From Rubripirellula sp. (GTDB taxonomy: Bacteria; Planctomycetota; Planctomycetia; Pirellulales; Pirellulaceae), in contig JAAXJB010000010.1 in assembly GCA_012270065.1 (NCBI GenBank), positions 37,775-82,855 of the forward strand: 45,081 nucleotides of DNA. The letters run 5' to 3'. The position numbers were made by a program, and so were the translations under genes. Below the pieces are notes generated by a model, which ran no database searches, was not told the origin of the DNA, and saw only the letters and a list, made by a program, of their open reading frames with translations. The stretch's first letter is position 1, and each line of letters opens with the position of its first letter. Of the stretch, positions 16,901 through 26,637 are shown piece by piece.

Positions 16901-18247
16901 TCAGGCAACCAGCGAGTCAATGACTCCGTTGCTATCGGCGAACTCGTCGACTTCCAATCCCATCAACTGGGCCTGAGTCAACCACAGATTGGCAAGCGGC
17001 GTTCCCTCCGGCATGTTGATGTGCTGACCTGCCTTCACATGTTTTCCACCACCAGCAACGACGATTGGAAGATCGTTGTATTGGTGTGTGGATCCATCAC
17101 CGAGGCCGGAACCGTAAGTAACGAGCGAATTGTCCAACAGCGTTGAACCATCAGCTTCCTCAATCTCGTTCATTCGGTTGAGAATATAAAAATACTGTTC
17201 CATATGAAAACGATCGACACGCAACAAGTCATCGATGAACTTGGTCTGATTGTGTGACATCTGATGATGACTTCTTGGCTTGTCAAAGAGACTATCAAAC
17301 ATGAAGGGCGTGTCCCAGCGTTCAGGGCCGATCATGAACGTTGCAACATTGGTCAGCCCAGTCTGCAAAGCAACGACCATCAAATCACCCATCAACCGGA
17401 TGTACTCTCCGCGTGGTAGATAGGTTTCAGGCGGTTCAGGAAAATCGACTGTTGCAAGTTCTTTTTTCATATCCTGCAACCGCTTCATCTGCACTTCGAT
17501 CGTGCGTAATGCATCGAAGTACTCGGCAAACTTCTGCCCGTCGGAATGGCTCAGTTCGCGTTTGAGAGATCTTGCGTCTTCAAGAACAAGGTCCGTTACG
17601 TCATTGGAACGCTCGTTCTGTTTCGTACCAAAAAGACGATCGTACATTTTCCTGGGATCGCGAATTGACGGAGCGAGATGGCCGGTTCCGTACCACGATA
17701 TATTGTCAAAATGAATGGATTCCTTGTTGTCACGATGACTGTTGCAACTGAACTCCAACGTGCTGAATGGCGTCTGCTGCCCCACATGATCAGCCACAAC
17801 ATGATCAAGGGTACGTTGAATTGGCCATGCTGACCCTTTGACGGTGTAGGGTTTTGCACTGCTCAGGTAGCACGATGCACATTGCGCATGAACATCGGTG
17901 CCCTGCTGGAAAGTCCGATCCATTCCAGTGATCAAATTGATTTTCTCAACCAATGGCAACAAAGGCTCAAGCGTTGGCGTCAATTGCTCCAGTGGCCTGA
18001 CGCTGAAATCCGGATCCTGTTCGCCGAGTGAGCGAAAGAAGTTTCCGAGATTTCCTTTGGGGATCACATGATCAGCCTCACCCGGGAAAAAACCCCGACG
18101 CACAACGCCGATGGGCACATAATAATGCACCATCCGCTTGGCAACGTTTTTACCCGACTCGGCATTTGCCACACTCTCGAGCCATGGCAGCGCAACCATG
18201 GCGCCGCCGATACTTTGCAGGAAATTTCTTCGTGAAGTTGATTTCAT
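16901..18247 (-). CDS. DUF1552 family exported protein (third gene of the minus-strand cluster)
   Basis: A 448-residue protein starting with a Tat-like leader (SRRNFLQSIGGAMVALPWLE). DUF1552 landmarks: RMVHYYVPIGVVRRGFFP, INLITGMDRTFQQGTDVHAQC, a central helical part with YFDALRTIEVQM, FMIGPERWD, and near the end LVTYGSGLGDGSTHQYNDLP and GTPLANLWL. It starts 21 bp after the stop of the DUF1592-type gene upstream and ends 140 bp before the esterase start, so all probably share a transcript. It differs considerably from the DUF1552 protein encoded by the first gene of the same cluster, so the two are not a recent duplication. Function unknown. Confidence 0.9.
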   Translation of the reverse strand: MKSTSRRNFLQSIGGAMVALPWLESVANAESGKNVAKRMVHYYVPIGVVRRGFFPGEADHVIPKGNLGNFFRSLGEQDPDFSVRPLEQLTPTLEPLLPLVEKINLITGMDRTFQQGTDVHAQCASCYLSSAKPYTVKGSAWPIQRTLDHVVADHVGQQTPFSTLEFSCNSHRDNKESIHFDNISWYGTGHLAPSIRDPRKMYDRLFGTKQNERSNDVTDLVLEDARSLKRELSHSDGQKFAEYFDALRTIEVQMKRLQDMKKELATVDFPEPPETYLPRGEYIRLMGDLMVVALQTGLTNVATFMIGPERWDTPFMFDSLFDKPRSHHQMSHNQTKFIDDLLRVDRFHMEQYFYILNRMNEIEEADGSTLLDNSLVTYGSGLGDGSTHQYNDLPIVVAGGGKHVKAGQHINMPEGTPLANLWLTQAQLMGLEVDEFADSNGVIDSLVA

Positions 18248-18268
18248 TGATTGGAACTCATGAATGCA

Positions 18269-20413
18269 TCAGGGGCTGGCGGTGAAACGTCGTTCTGCCA
18301 GATCAACACCATTGAGAAATGGCTTACTGAAAACCACCTCTCGAATCAGGGTTTGTATTCGATATTCATCTGCGATGGTGGCAGCTGTGATTCGATCCAG
18401 TTCACGCTGGTCTGCGGGTCCCAACTCCCGCGCCAGTGCGAATGACAGCAGATGACCAGCGAAGCCCCGTACAAATCGATCTTTTTCCGCCAGAATCGCA
18501 TCCTTAAAGCCAACCACATCGGTGAACTCGTGACGCCGGAACAGACGCCCCGAGGAATCGATTTCTCGTCCGTTTTCGTACTGGTCACGCCATTTTCCAA
18601 TCGCGTCAAAATTTTCCAGTGCAAAGCCCAGGGGATCAATTTGCTCATGGCATCCGGCGCAATCAGCACGTTCACGATGCAATGAAAGACGCTCACGCAA
18701 AGTCAACTCCGCCTCATCAGTTGATGGTTTTTCCTTCAATGGCGGCACATCGGCTGGTGGTGGTTCCGGGGGAAGGTTGAAGATCACGGTGGATACCCAT
18801 GCTCCTCGTGTGATGGGTTTGGTTCGGTCCGTGCCCGATGTCATCGTCAAGACCGCCGGGCTGGTAATGACACCTCCTTGCCGTCGATCAGTGATCGGCT
18901 GACGTGTAAAGTTCAGCACAGTTACTCCACCACCGCCTCCCTTGGCCTCACCCGTCGTACCGTAAACCCGGCTCAGCAACGGAGAGCGATAGGTGAAATC
19001 GGAGTCGATCAACTGCGTCAGAGGCATGTTTTCAATCAATACGGCTTCAAACAGAAGTAACGGTTCCAGCATCATATGCATGCTGTGACGGTACTTTGAC
19101 ATATAAAACCCGGGGAATTTCTCCCGATTCGGAACGGAGGAAATGATCCGCTCCAACTGCAGCCACTGCGAGGGAAAGCTGTCGCAAAAACGTTTCAGCT
19201 TGGGGTCCTCGATCATCCTTCGAAACTGTGTTTGCAGGACGTCCGGATCCCCCAGTCGACCGCTGGATGCCAGATCCAACAACTCCGGATCAGGAATGCT
19301 ACCCCAGAGAAAAAACGAAAGCCGTGAGGCCAGATCGATTTCTGCCTGACGAGACGCTTCAACCGGATCACTGGACGTGGTCTCTCCACGTGTGCTGGCA
19401 GGCAGTGTTTCCGGCTTTGAATACAGGTATAAGAACCGAGGCGACGCCAACACAGCACTTGAAACCCGCTTCATCACCTCGGTAAAACCAATCCCGCGAG
19501 CCAGCTGGTTTTCCGCATAGTTGGCGTACCGGTTGAATGCTTTCTCGCTGACTGGTCGACGAAAGGCACGACTCAAAAAAGGACGCAGACGCCGCTTTGC
19601 TTCATCGGCATGGGAAATACCGTCCGCCGGCGCAGCGAAGAAGTCTTTCCAGATACCAACGTTCGCGGGTGTGAAATCCGGGCTCCCAACAATCGATTGG
19701 CTCAATCCAAGAAAGGCTTCCATCAAAAGGGGCGAGATTGACAGCTGATCAGCACGGTTGTCAAAGCCGTGCTCTGCCCTCAAATCCTGGGGAAACGCTG
19801 CCACGCCCGCCAGCCGCTTTTCGATCATCTGGGATTTACCCAGAGGCCGACTGCCAACCCGCACAGCGTCCGGCATTTTACCACTCGCAGGATCAAAGTA
19901 CTTTCCATGCTGTCGCATCATCCTTTCGGGCAATGTGAAAACAATGGACTTGAGTTGAAACAGATCCTTGACGGCGTTGTTGTACTGAAATCGGTTCATC
20001 CTGCGAATCTCGGCCTTTTCAGCATCGGCGTGCTCAACGACCGCCAGATCAAACAGTGATCGCAATTCCTCGACAAGTTTGCCACGAACATCAGAAGTCA
20101 GCTCACCTTCATCTTCAGGCGGCATCTCTCCCAGATCGACAACCCGGATCAGATCCTGCAGTAACGCGGGTTTTGACGACTGATTTGACTGTTCAAGAAA
20201 CTTGACCAAATCCACACCACCCATCACCTCATCAGAATCACCGTGGCAATGGATGCACCGATCCCGAACGACCGAAGCAACTTCTTCTGAAACCGCAAAT
20301 CGATCCACACCTGTCTTCTGGTCGGCTTTGTCATCGGCAAAAACCACCCACGCCTCCGCTGACAGCAACGAAAGACCAATCACCAATGCAGTCGTAACAA
20401 CAGGCCGGATCAT
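18269..20413 (-). CDS. Planctomycete cytochrome, DUF1587/1595/1592/1588/1585 family (compact form)
   Basis: A 714-residue exported protein. ATG at 20413 is chosen because AGGA stands a few bases upstream and a signal peptide follows (VVTTALVIGLSLLSAEAW, cleavage near VFADD); an in-frame ATG further out would overlap the upstream gene. First haem motif: C53-I-H-C56-H57. Then DUF1587 (RRMNRFQYNNAVKDLF) near 140, DUF1595 (LSRAFRRPV) near 300, DUF1592 with LASPRFLYLYSKPE and LASRLSFFLWGSIPD, DUF1588 with a proline-rich PPEPPPADVPP, a second haem motif C585-A-G-C588-H589 followed by EQIDPLGFALENFD, and DUF1585 at the end. It lacks the acidic repeats and coiled coil of the larger paralogue at 11297. 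It lies between two DUF1552 genes with gaps of 28 and 21 bp, so translation is probably coupled. Function unknown. Confidence 0.9.
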   Translation of the reverse strand: MIRPVVTTALVIGLSLLSAEAWVVFADDKADQKTGVDRFAVSEEVASVVRDRCIHCHGDSDEVMGGVDLVKFLEQSNQSSKPALLQDLIRVVDLGEMPPEDEGELTSDVRGKLVEELRSLFDLAVVEHADAEKAEIRRMNRFQYNNAVKDLFQLKSIVFTLPERMMRQHGKYFDPASGKMPDAVRVGSRPLGKSQMIEKRLAGVAAFPQDLRAEHGFDNRADQLSISPLLMEAFLGLSQSIVGSPDFTPANVGIWKDFFAAPADGISHADEAKRRLRPFLSRAFRRPVSEKAFNRYANYAENQLARGIGFTEVMKRVSSAVLASPRFLYLYSKPETLPASTRGETTSSDPVEASRQAEIDLASRLSFFLWGSIPDPELLDLASSGRLGDPDVLQTQFRRMIEDPKLKRFCDSFPSQWLQLERIISSVPNREKFPGFYMSKYRHSMHMMLEPLLLFEAVLIENMPLTQLIDSDFTYRSPLLSRVYGTTGEAKGGGGGVTVLNFTRQPITDRRQGGVITSPAVLTMTSGTDRTKPITRGAWVSTVIFNLPPEPPPADVPPLKEKPSTDEAELTLRERLSLHRERADCAGCHEQIDPLGFALENFDAIGKWRDQYENGREIDSSGRLFRRHEFTDVVGFKDAILAEKDRFVRGFAGHLLSFALARELGPADQRELDRITAATIADEYRIQTLIREVVFSKPFLNGVDLAERRFTASP

Positions 20414-20441
20414 CTGATTCCTGCTTCTGGATAATCGTAGA

Positions 20442-21728
20442 TCATGCGAACAATTCCTTGATGATACCCGAACTATCACCATGCGACGCAGCATCGATAC
20501 CAACACCCCTGAGAAGACTCAACCACAGGTTCGCCAGAGGAGTGTTTGAATCAAGCACAAGATGCTGACCAAGCTGAATCCCCGCCCCTCGGCCGGTGAT
20601 GATGGTTGGACAATTTGTCAGGTAATGGATTGAATTGATGTTACTGCCGTAACTCAACGAAACATGATCAAAAAGACAACTGCCGTCGGCTTCACGGGTC
20701 GCTTTGAGCCGGTCTATGAAATACGCAAGCAATTCTGACTGTTTCTGGTCACGAGTCTGGGACACTACTTTCCGATCCCCACTGGTGTAGTGGCTCATGT
20801 TGTGCCCGGTAATGGTAGCCCCAAAACTCTTCAACAAACTTTCCACCGGCTGGCGATAGGTAAATACACGGGTCGCATCAACCTGCATTGCCGCAATCAT
20901 CAAGTCATACATCAACTTGATTTCTTCGAAACCCGCAACTTCTCCCTGTGGCTCATCTGGCACGGTCGCCGGACGCGACTTGGGGACATGCAACCACTGC
21001 TCCTCTTTGGAAAGTCGGGTTTCAATATCTCTGATCGACTGCAGGTACTCGCTCAACTTGTCAGCATCCTGACGTCCAAGACCGCGGCCAACATCTTTCG
21101 CGTCCTCCATGACGGCGTCCAGAATGCTACGTTTCCTGTTCAGCATCAGCTGCCGCTCGGCCAGCGGGGTTTTGCCATCCGAGAAAAGCTTGTGATACGC
21201 GGCGACCGGGTTATCGAGTCCTGCTAATGGCTTGCCTTGACGATTCCACGCCAAAGACAAACCCGGTCCGTGTCCGGAATTCTCCGCATCCTGACAACCC
21301 AGCTGGATTGAAGTGAAACGCGTGGCAAGTCCCAACTTTTCAGCAGCCACCTGATCGGCCGAAATGGTGTTATGAAAACTCTTGCCAGGCTCAGCATAGC
21401 GATTGGCACAGGTGAGATAAAACGTGCTTCCCCAGTGCGCCTCACTACTGAACTGATTGCTCAGGTTCTGGACAACGGTGATATCTTTCTTGTGCCTCCG
21501 AAGCGGCTTCATACCTTCGGGCAATTCATACTCGGTCCCGGTAACAGTCTTGTCGGGGAACCAGTCTTCTCTTGTGACTCCCCAACCGAAACTGAGAAAC
21601 ACCATTCGACGGGATGGTGCATCCACATCTGCTGCAGCCGCGAACTTTTTCCAGCCGAATGACTCCAGAGCAGGAATCGCAATGAACCCCGACCCACTTC
21701 GGAGGAAACGGCGACGAGACCAATTCAT
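20442..21728 (-). CDS. DUF1552 family exported protein (first gene of the minus-strand cluster)
   Basis: A 428-residue protein. ATG at 21728 is chosen so that the Tat-like leader (SRRRFLRSGSGFIAIPALE) sits at the N-terminus; an ATG at 21764 adds twelve residues before it. DUF1552 landmarks: RRMVFLSFGWGVTREDWFPD, ITVVQNLSNQFSSEAHWGSTF, central helices with YLQSIRDIETRL, and near the end GSCLFDHVSLSYGSNINSIH, TIITGRGAG and NTPLANLWL. The final motif is shared with the third gene of the cluster (TPLANLWL). It probably heads a transcript that continues into the cytochrome-like gene 28 bp on. Function unknown. Confidence 0.9.
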   Translation of the reverse strand: MNWSRRRFLRSGSGFIAIPALESFGWKKFAAAADVDAPSRRMVFLSFGWGVTREDWFPDKTVTGTEYELPEGMKPLRRHKKDITVVQNLSNQFSSEAHWGSTFYLTCANRYAEPGKSFHNTISADQVAAEKLGLATRFTSIQLGCQDAENSGHGPGLSLAWNRQGKPLAGLDNPVAAYHKLFSDGKTPLAERQLMLNRKRSILDAVMEDAKDVGRGLGRQDADKLSEYLQSIRDIETRLSKEEQWLHVPKSRPATVPDEPQGEVAGFEEIKLMYDLMIAAMQVDATRVFTYRQPVESLLKSFGATITGHNMSHYTSGDRKVVSQTRDQKQSELLAYFIDRLKATREADGSCLFDHVSLSYGSNINSIHYLTNCPTIITGRGAGIQLGQHLVLDSNTPLANLWLSLLRGVGIDAASHGDSSGIIKELFA

Positions 21729-22455
21729 TTTGCTTCTTTCATGAAAATCAGACACAGGCAACACAACACAGGCAACACAACAGCATCAAGGATCGCAATG
21801 TTGTCCTACCGGATTGCAGACAGAACGTCCGCTTGAAAAAGGAAATTCAAGGCAGACAAACGTCAAAAGGACACGGACATTATCCTCAACAAACGGGCGT
21901 CATGGAAGGACATTTTTCTCCGGGAAAAACCCACAAAGCACAATTCAGCCATGAGCCACCCTGATCACGAGGGCTTTCCTTGAACAACCGATTGCAGTGA
22001 CTACAACAACTGCAACACAGGCATATTATTCTACATTGTCCCGATCACTGGCATCGCATGCTCGTCAAGCCTGCGGTTACTTCCCGCCGGAAAGGGCTTT
22101 CCTTCTTGCACGCAACCGTTACGCCAGCACATGCCATTTGGCAAAAGCGAGCGGAAACGGCACCGACGCACTCCGTGCAAGTCTGCGTTGAATCAGAGGA
22201 CATGCTGACCAAAAAGTGTCGATTTCACTCATCTTCCCAGCCCACTCGCATGGAAGATCCATGCTCATTTCCTGAAAACTCCAGACATGGAAGTTCCAGA
22301 TAATATCGCAACCACCATCGAACTCCCGGTATCCACATTGAACCCCGGTGCCTCCACCTTTCCCGCCCCGAGCGAGACTTGCTGTCGAGGCTTGACGCTC
22401 AACCGATTGCGTTCCCCGCAAAACAGACGGATCAGGCATGAGCCTTGGCGAATAG
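21729..22455. other. Intergenic region upstream of the minus-strand DUF1552 cluster
   Basis: About 730 bp between the dnaE stop and the cluster start, both on the minus strand. It should hold the cluster promoter. Besides the 14-bp duplication at 21755-21782 I find no gene: open frames in it have skewed, low-complexity translations. No hairpin terminator for dnaE was recognised. Confidence 0.55.
21755..21782. repeat. Exact 14-bp duplication in the leader of the DUF1552 cluster
   Basis: The sequence caggcaacacaaca occurs at 21755-21768 and 21769-21782, 26 bp upstream of the start codon of the first cluster gene. Confidence 0.85.
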
Positions 22456-25400
22456 TTAACGTGGCTTACTCATCATGAGTTTGTAATGACCGGTACCGAG
22501 CAGGTCATCAATGCGTTCGCGTAATTCGGTAGTGATTTCAACACGGTACTTATCACTCTTCAGGTGAACTGTTTCACCTTCTTGCAACTTGAGACTGAAG
22601 AGCAATTCCTGAGACCCCGGATACCCACGAATGATCTCCCTCAGAAGACTGACGATTTCACTATCGTGTTCGGCTTCATCGAGTCGCAATCTCATCCCGT
22701 GTGTGTACCGTGTATCAAGATCGTCCAACGGTGTCAGTTCATCAATGATCAGGTTGGCCTCATCTCCCCCACCTCGACGATCCACTTTCCCACGTGCCAG
22801 AACGACGGCATCAGGTTGAATCCGATCACCGACATCCACAAATCCTTTTGGCCATACGATGCATCTGATAGCGCCTTGCATGTCTTCAAGATCGAAGTTG
22901 GCATATTTGGAAGGAGAACCAACCTTTGCGTTTTTGGTATGAGCGAATTTAATGGAACTGATCATACCTCCGAGGACGACCTCACCTCGATCCTTGACAT
23001 CACCCAATTTGTCGGTGGTGTGGGTACGAAAGGTAGCCAGCTTGTTTTCATATTCCGCCAGCGGGTGGCTTGCCAGATAAAAACCAAGAACTTCCTTTTC
23101 AGCAATCAGTTTTTCACGCTCGGGCCACTCTTCCATATCGGGCAATGGTGCTGCCGGGCGTTCTTCGGCGGCATCGTCTTCTTCAAATGCACCGAAGAGA
23201 CTGGCTTGCCCACTTTTTTTATCAGCTTGAACAGCAGCACCTGCCTGGACTGCTCTTTCGATCACAGCGGTCAACTGACTGCGATTGGCGGCAAAATCAT
23301 CCATCGCTCCAGCCTTGATCAAGGTCTCAATGGAACTCTTGTTGCAGGCACCCGGATCAACACGCTCGCAGAAATCGAAAATATCGCGAAACGGCCCGTT
23401 CTTCTTTCTTTCTTCTTCGATACTGATCGAAGTTGATCCACCGCAACCTTTGATGGCCGAAAGAGCAAAGTGAATCTTCCCATCGGCAACAGAGAAGTCT
23501 GCTGCACTCGTATTGACCGAGGGCGGCAAAACTTCGATTTCCATTCTGTCGCAGTCCTCCATGTGCTCAACCAAAGCATCCTTGCGTTTGAAGTTTCGAC
23601 CGGAGATATCACTGGACAGCAATGCCGCCATGAACTCGACGGGATAATGAGCTTTCAGATAAGCCGTCTGGTAAGCCACCAATGCGTACGCAGTTGAATG
23701 GCTTTTGTTGAAACCGTAGCCGGCAAATTTGACAATCAGGTTCCAGATATCATTGGCATCTTTTTCAGCAAGACCGTTTTCGACCGATCCCGCGATGAAT
23801 GCTTCATGATTCTGGTTGATCAACGCCTCTTTCTTTTTACTGATCGCCTTGATGCAGGTATACGCCTTCGCCAAAGGTATTTTCCCAAGACGATTCAGAA
23901 TTCGCATCACCTGTTCCTGATAGACCATGATCGAGTTGGTCTCTTCCAGGATTTCCTTCAGCACGGGGTGCTTGTACTCCGGTTCCTGTCGACCGTGCTT
24001 GATGTTCACGTAGTCGTCAACCATGCCACCTTCGAGTGGACCTGGCCGGTACAAAGCCGCAGTAGCAATGATGTCCGTAAAATGGTCAGGCTTCATTCTC
24101 AACAACAGGTCGCGGATCCCCCCCGATTCCAACTGGAAGACACCTTTCGTTTCGCCACGCTGCAACAGAGCGTAGGATTCCTTGTCATCCAGAGGAAATT
24201 TCAATGGATCGACAGCTTTCCCGGTTGTCTGTTCAATCAACTGGACGGTGCGACTGAGAATGGTGAGGTTGCGCAGCCCCAGAAAGTCCATCTTCAATAA
24301 TCCGGATGCTTCCACGTCGCCCATGGGCCATTGGGTAATGACATCCTGCTTTCCGGGCACACGTCCCAGCGGCACGTACTCCGTGAGTGGCTTGTCTGCG
24401 ATCACCACGGCCGCGGCATGTGTTCCCACATTTCTCGCCAGCCCTTCAATTTTCATCGCCAGATCAAGCAACTCACGTATTTCAGGGTCACCATCGTATG
24501 CCAATTTGAGATCAGCACTTTTCTCAAGCGATTTCTTGATGGTGATTTTCAGCTCATCAGGCACCATTTCGGTAATCTGATTGACTCGCGCCAAAGGCAC
24601 GCCCAGAGCGCGTCCAGTATCCTTGATTGCAGCCCTGGCTGCCAACGTTCCAAACGTTCCAATCTGGCAGACCATTTCACTGCCATAACGTTCCTTGACA
24701 TAGTCAATGACCTCGCCACGACGTTCTTTTTCAAAGTCGATATCAATATCCGGGGGTTCCGTCCGACTTTCATCAAGAAAACGCTCGAACAGCAAGTCGT
24801 AACGCAACGGACACACGTGGGACATGTAGAGCGCATAACAGACGATTGCGCCGACACCACTGCCACGGGCAGTGGCTGAAATCCCCTTGCTGCGCGCGTG
24901 CAGCACGAAGTCCCAAACAATCAGGAAATAAGTGGGGTACCCGAGTTTCTCGATCACTTCAAGCTCACGATCCAGACGAGCCATCACCTCTTCGCTCAGA
25001 TCCTGACCATCAAACCGTTCAGGCTCATCTTCGTACCGCTCCTTCAAGCCCTTGATGCAAAGTTCCCGCAGATAATCAATCGGCCGCTTCTGTTCGGGGC
25101 ATTCAAAAGACGGGAAGTAGTACTTCCCCAACTCCAGATCGATATCAACCGTATCTGCAATTTCCTGACTCCGCGCTACCGCGTGCTCCAAGCCGGGGAA
25201 CTTCTCGTACATCTGCTCAGGACTACGAAGGAAGAATTGATCATTCTCCATTTTCATTCGCGAAGAATCAGTGCGGTACCGCCCTGTGTTGATGCAGAGC
25301 ATGATATCCTGAGCCTCAGCATCTTCCGGATCCACGTAATGAGTGTCGCTCGTGGCGACCAGTGGCAGCCCCATTCGATTTGCAATTTCAACTGCATTCT

Positions 25401-26013
25401 CGAGTTGTGCTTTTTGAATATCGACATCGTTATTCATGATTTCGATGAAGTAGCGATCGTCGAATACATTATGGAACCAACCAGCAATTTCCCGAGCTTC
25501 TTTTTCAACCTCAGCCGTATCGACTCCCTTGATCACCGCCCGGCTGAATTCACTGCTGACGCAGCCGGAAAGACAAATGATGCCCTCGTTGTATTTCTCA
25601 AGTATCTCCTTATCGATCCTTGGCTTGAAATAAAAACCTTCCAGCGACGCAGCACTCGCGAGCTTGATGAGGTTACGGAAGCCTGTGCGATTCTTTGCCA
25701 ACAGGGTCAGGTGATAACTGGCCGCCTTGCTGCTGCTCGCTCCTCCCTTGTCAAATCGACTTCCGGGTGCAATGTACGCTTCATAGCCGATGATCGGATT
25801 GATCCCAACTGCTTTGGACTTTCTGTAAAACTCAAGTGCACCATGCAGATTGCCATGATCAGTCAATGCCAGCGAGTTCATGCCGTGCTCTACGCAACGA
25901 TTGACAAGCTTTCCAATGTCGCCTGCACCATCCAACAGGCTGTAGTGACTGTGGCAATGCAAATGCGTGAAAGGTCGAGGCGGAGCTTTTGTATCCGTAA
26001 CGATCTGATTCAT
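22456..26013 (-). CDS. dnaE: DNA polymerase III alpha subunit
   Basis: An 1185-residue replicative polymerase. ATG at 26013 is chosen because AAGGA lies 6 nt upstream and the family N-terminus (FTHLHCHSHYSLLDG) follows; the 72 codons before it read as non-family sequence. Domains in order: PHP domain (residues about 15-220, with HxH at the start, ALTDHGN and the later SDTHYVDP), the polymerase core with the catalytic acidic cluster P-D422-I-D424-I-D426-F, the QIGTFGTLAARAAIKD finger segment and the helix-hairpin-helix region, then an OB-fold near residue 1010 (VVLGGMISSIKFAHTKN and GAIRCIVWPKGF). Length and order are those of DnaE1. The gene stands alone, flanked by long gaps. It synthesises the chromosome as part of the replisome. 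Confidence 0.98.
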   Translation of the reverse strand: MNQIVTDTKAPPRPFTHLHCHSHYSLLDGAGDIGKLVNRCVEHGMNSLALTDHGNLHGALEFYRKSKAVGINPIIGYEAYIAPGSRFDKGGASSSKAASYHLTLLAKNRTGFRNLIKLASAASLEGFYFKPRIDKEILEKYNEGIICLSGCVSSEFSRAVIKGVDTAEVEKEAREIAGWFHNVFDDRYFIEIMNNDVDIQKAQLENAVEIANRMGLPLVATSDTHYVDPEDAEAQDIMLCINTGRYRTDSSRMKMENDQFFLRSPEQMYEKFPGLEHAVARSQEIADTVDIDLELGKYYFPSFECPEQKRPIDYLRELCIKGLKERYEDEPERFDGQDLSEEVMARLDRELEVIEKLGYPTYFLIVWDFVLHARSKGISATARGSGVGAIVCYALYMSHVCPLRYDLLFERFLDESRTEPPDIDIDFEKERRGEVIDYVKERYGSEMVCQIGTFGTLAARAAIKDTGRALGVPLARVNQITEMVPDELKITIKKSLEKSADLKLAYDGDPEIRELLDLAMKIEGLARNVGTHAAAVVIADKPLTEYVPLGRVPGKQDVITQWPMGDVEASGLLKMDFLGLRNLTILSRTVQLIEQTTGKAVDPLKFPLDDKESYALLQRGETKGVFQLESGGIRDLLLRMKPDHFTDIIATAALYRPGPLEGGMVDDYVNIKHGRQEPEYKHPVLKEILEETNSIMVYQEQVMRILNRLGKIPLAKAYTCIKAISKKKEALINQNHEAFIAGSVENGLAEKDANDIWNLIVKFAGYGFNKSHSTAYALVAYQTAYLKAHYPVEFMAALLSSDISGRNFKRKDALVEHMEDCDRMEIEVLPPSVNTSAADFSVADGKIHFALSAIKGCGGSTSISIEEERKKNGPFRDIFDFCERVDPGACNKSSIETLIKAGAMDDFAANRSQLTAVIERAVQAGAAVQADKKSGQASLFGAFEEDDAAEERPAAPLPDMEEWPEREKLIAEKEVLGFYLASHPLAEYENKLATFRTHTTDKLGDVKDRGEVVLGGMISSIKFAHTKNAKVGSPSKYANFDLEDMQGAIRCIVWPKGFVDVGDRIQPDAVVLARGKVDRRGGGDEANLIIDELTPLDDLDTRYTHGMRLRLDEAEHDSEIVSLLREIIRGYPGSQELLFSLKLQEGETVHLKSDKYRVEITTELRERIDDLLGTGHYKLMMSKPR

Positions 26014-26019
26014 CGTCGT

Positions 26020-26024
26020 TCCTT
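26020..26024 (-). promoter_or_regulatory. Ribosome binding site that fixes the dnaE start
   Basis: AAGGA on the minus strand, 6 nt before the ATG at 26013. The in-frame codons upstream have no comparable site, so this decides the start. It directly abuts the 12-bp duplication at 26025-26048. Confidence 0.8.
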
Positions 26025-26048
26025 GCTGACTACGAAGCTGACTACGAG
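26025..26048. repeat. 12-bp duplication abutting the dnaE ribosome binding site
   Basis: Units gctgactacgaa (26025-26036) and gctgactacgag (26037-26048), followed by a partial third copy gctgaa. They lie immediately upstream of the Shine-Dalgarno sequence, inside the dnaE leader. Confidence 0.8.
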
Positions 26049-26637
26049 GCTGAATGCAGGATGTGGTTTCGCTTTGAGACGATTGAGCAGATCGGCAAAC
26101 GTCAAACATCACTGCGGGAGAAAAGCAGCCAGATGGTCTGCGCCCAGCTGCCTGAATTCGATTCCTCAACCGACTAGCGTAGCGGACAGAACCCCGTTGG
26201 CAATCAGCCAACATCCACACTGCCGTCACACCCGACCGTCAGACGACTTGAATCCCTGCCCCCCTGTTTTACGGCCGGTTGCCACTCCCAGGGTGGTTTG
26301 GAGCAAACAACTCGCGAACACCGGTTTAAGGTCACTTACGGACTCCTCCGCAAACCCGTGACCGCCTTGCCAAAAAGCACTTTATCGGCATCGTGTAATG
26401 ACTCGGCACCAGACTTTGAGTCACACTGGCTGGTTGCCCAACCGGCTTTCATGATCACCTCAAGATCGCCCTCGGGATACCGTTGGTTGCAGTTCCATGC
26501 GCATCGAACCGATGACCGGGAAATACCGTATCAAGATCGGATTTTGTAGGATCTGAGGACAAACCCTCGTTTTCACTGGGATATCCGTGGGATAGTGGCG
26601 TAATCTGCGCCGATTGGTGTAAGCTAAGGGAATTACG

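Larger units (their letters stand above)
26014..26637. other. Divergent intergenic region between dnaE and the DoxX-like gene
   Basis: About 620 bp that must contain the dnaE promoter on one strand and the DoxX-like promoter on the other. Apart from the duplication next to the dnaE start I recognise no gene, RNA or clear promoter. Confidence 0.5.

Noticed and set aside
22564-23436. 290-codon open frame on the plus strand
   Set aside because: Antisense to the C-terminal part of dnaE, including its OB-fold; the dnaE frame explains the region.
24898-26361. 487-codon open frame on the plus strand across the dnaE 5' half
   Set aside because: It lies opposite the PHP and polymerase-core coding sequence of dnaE, and its translation has no domain character.
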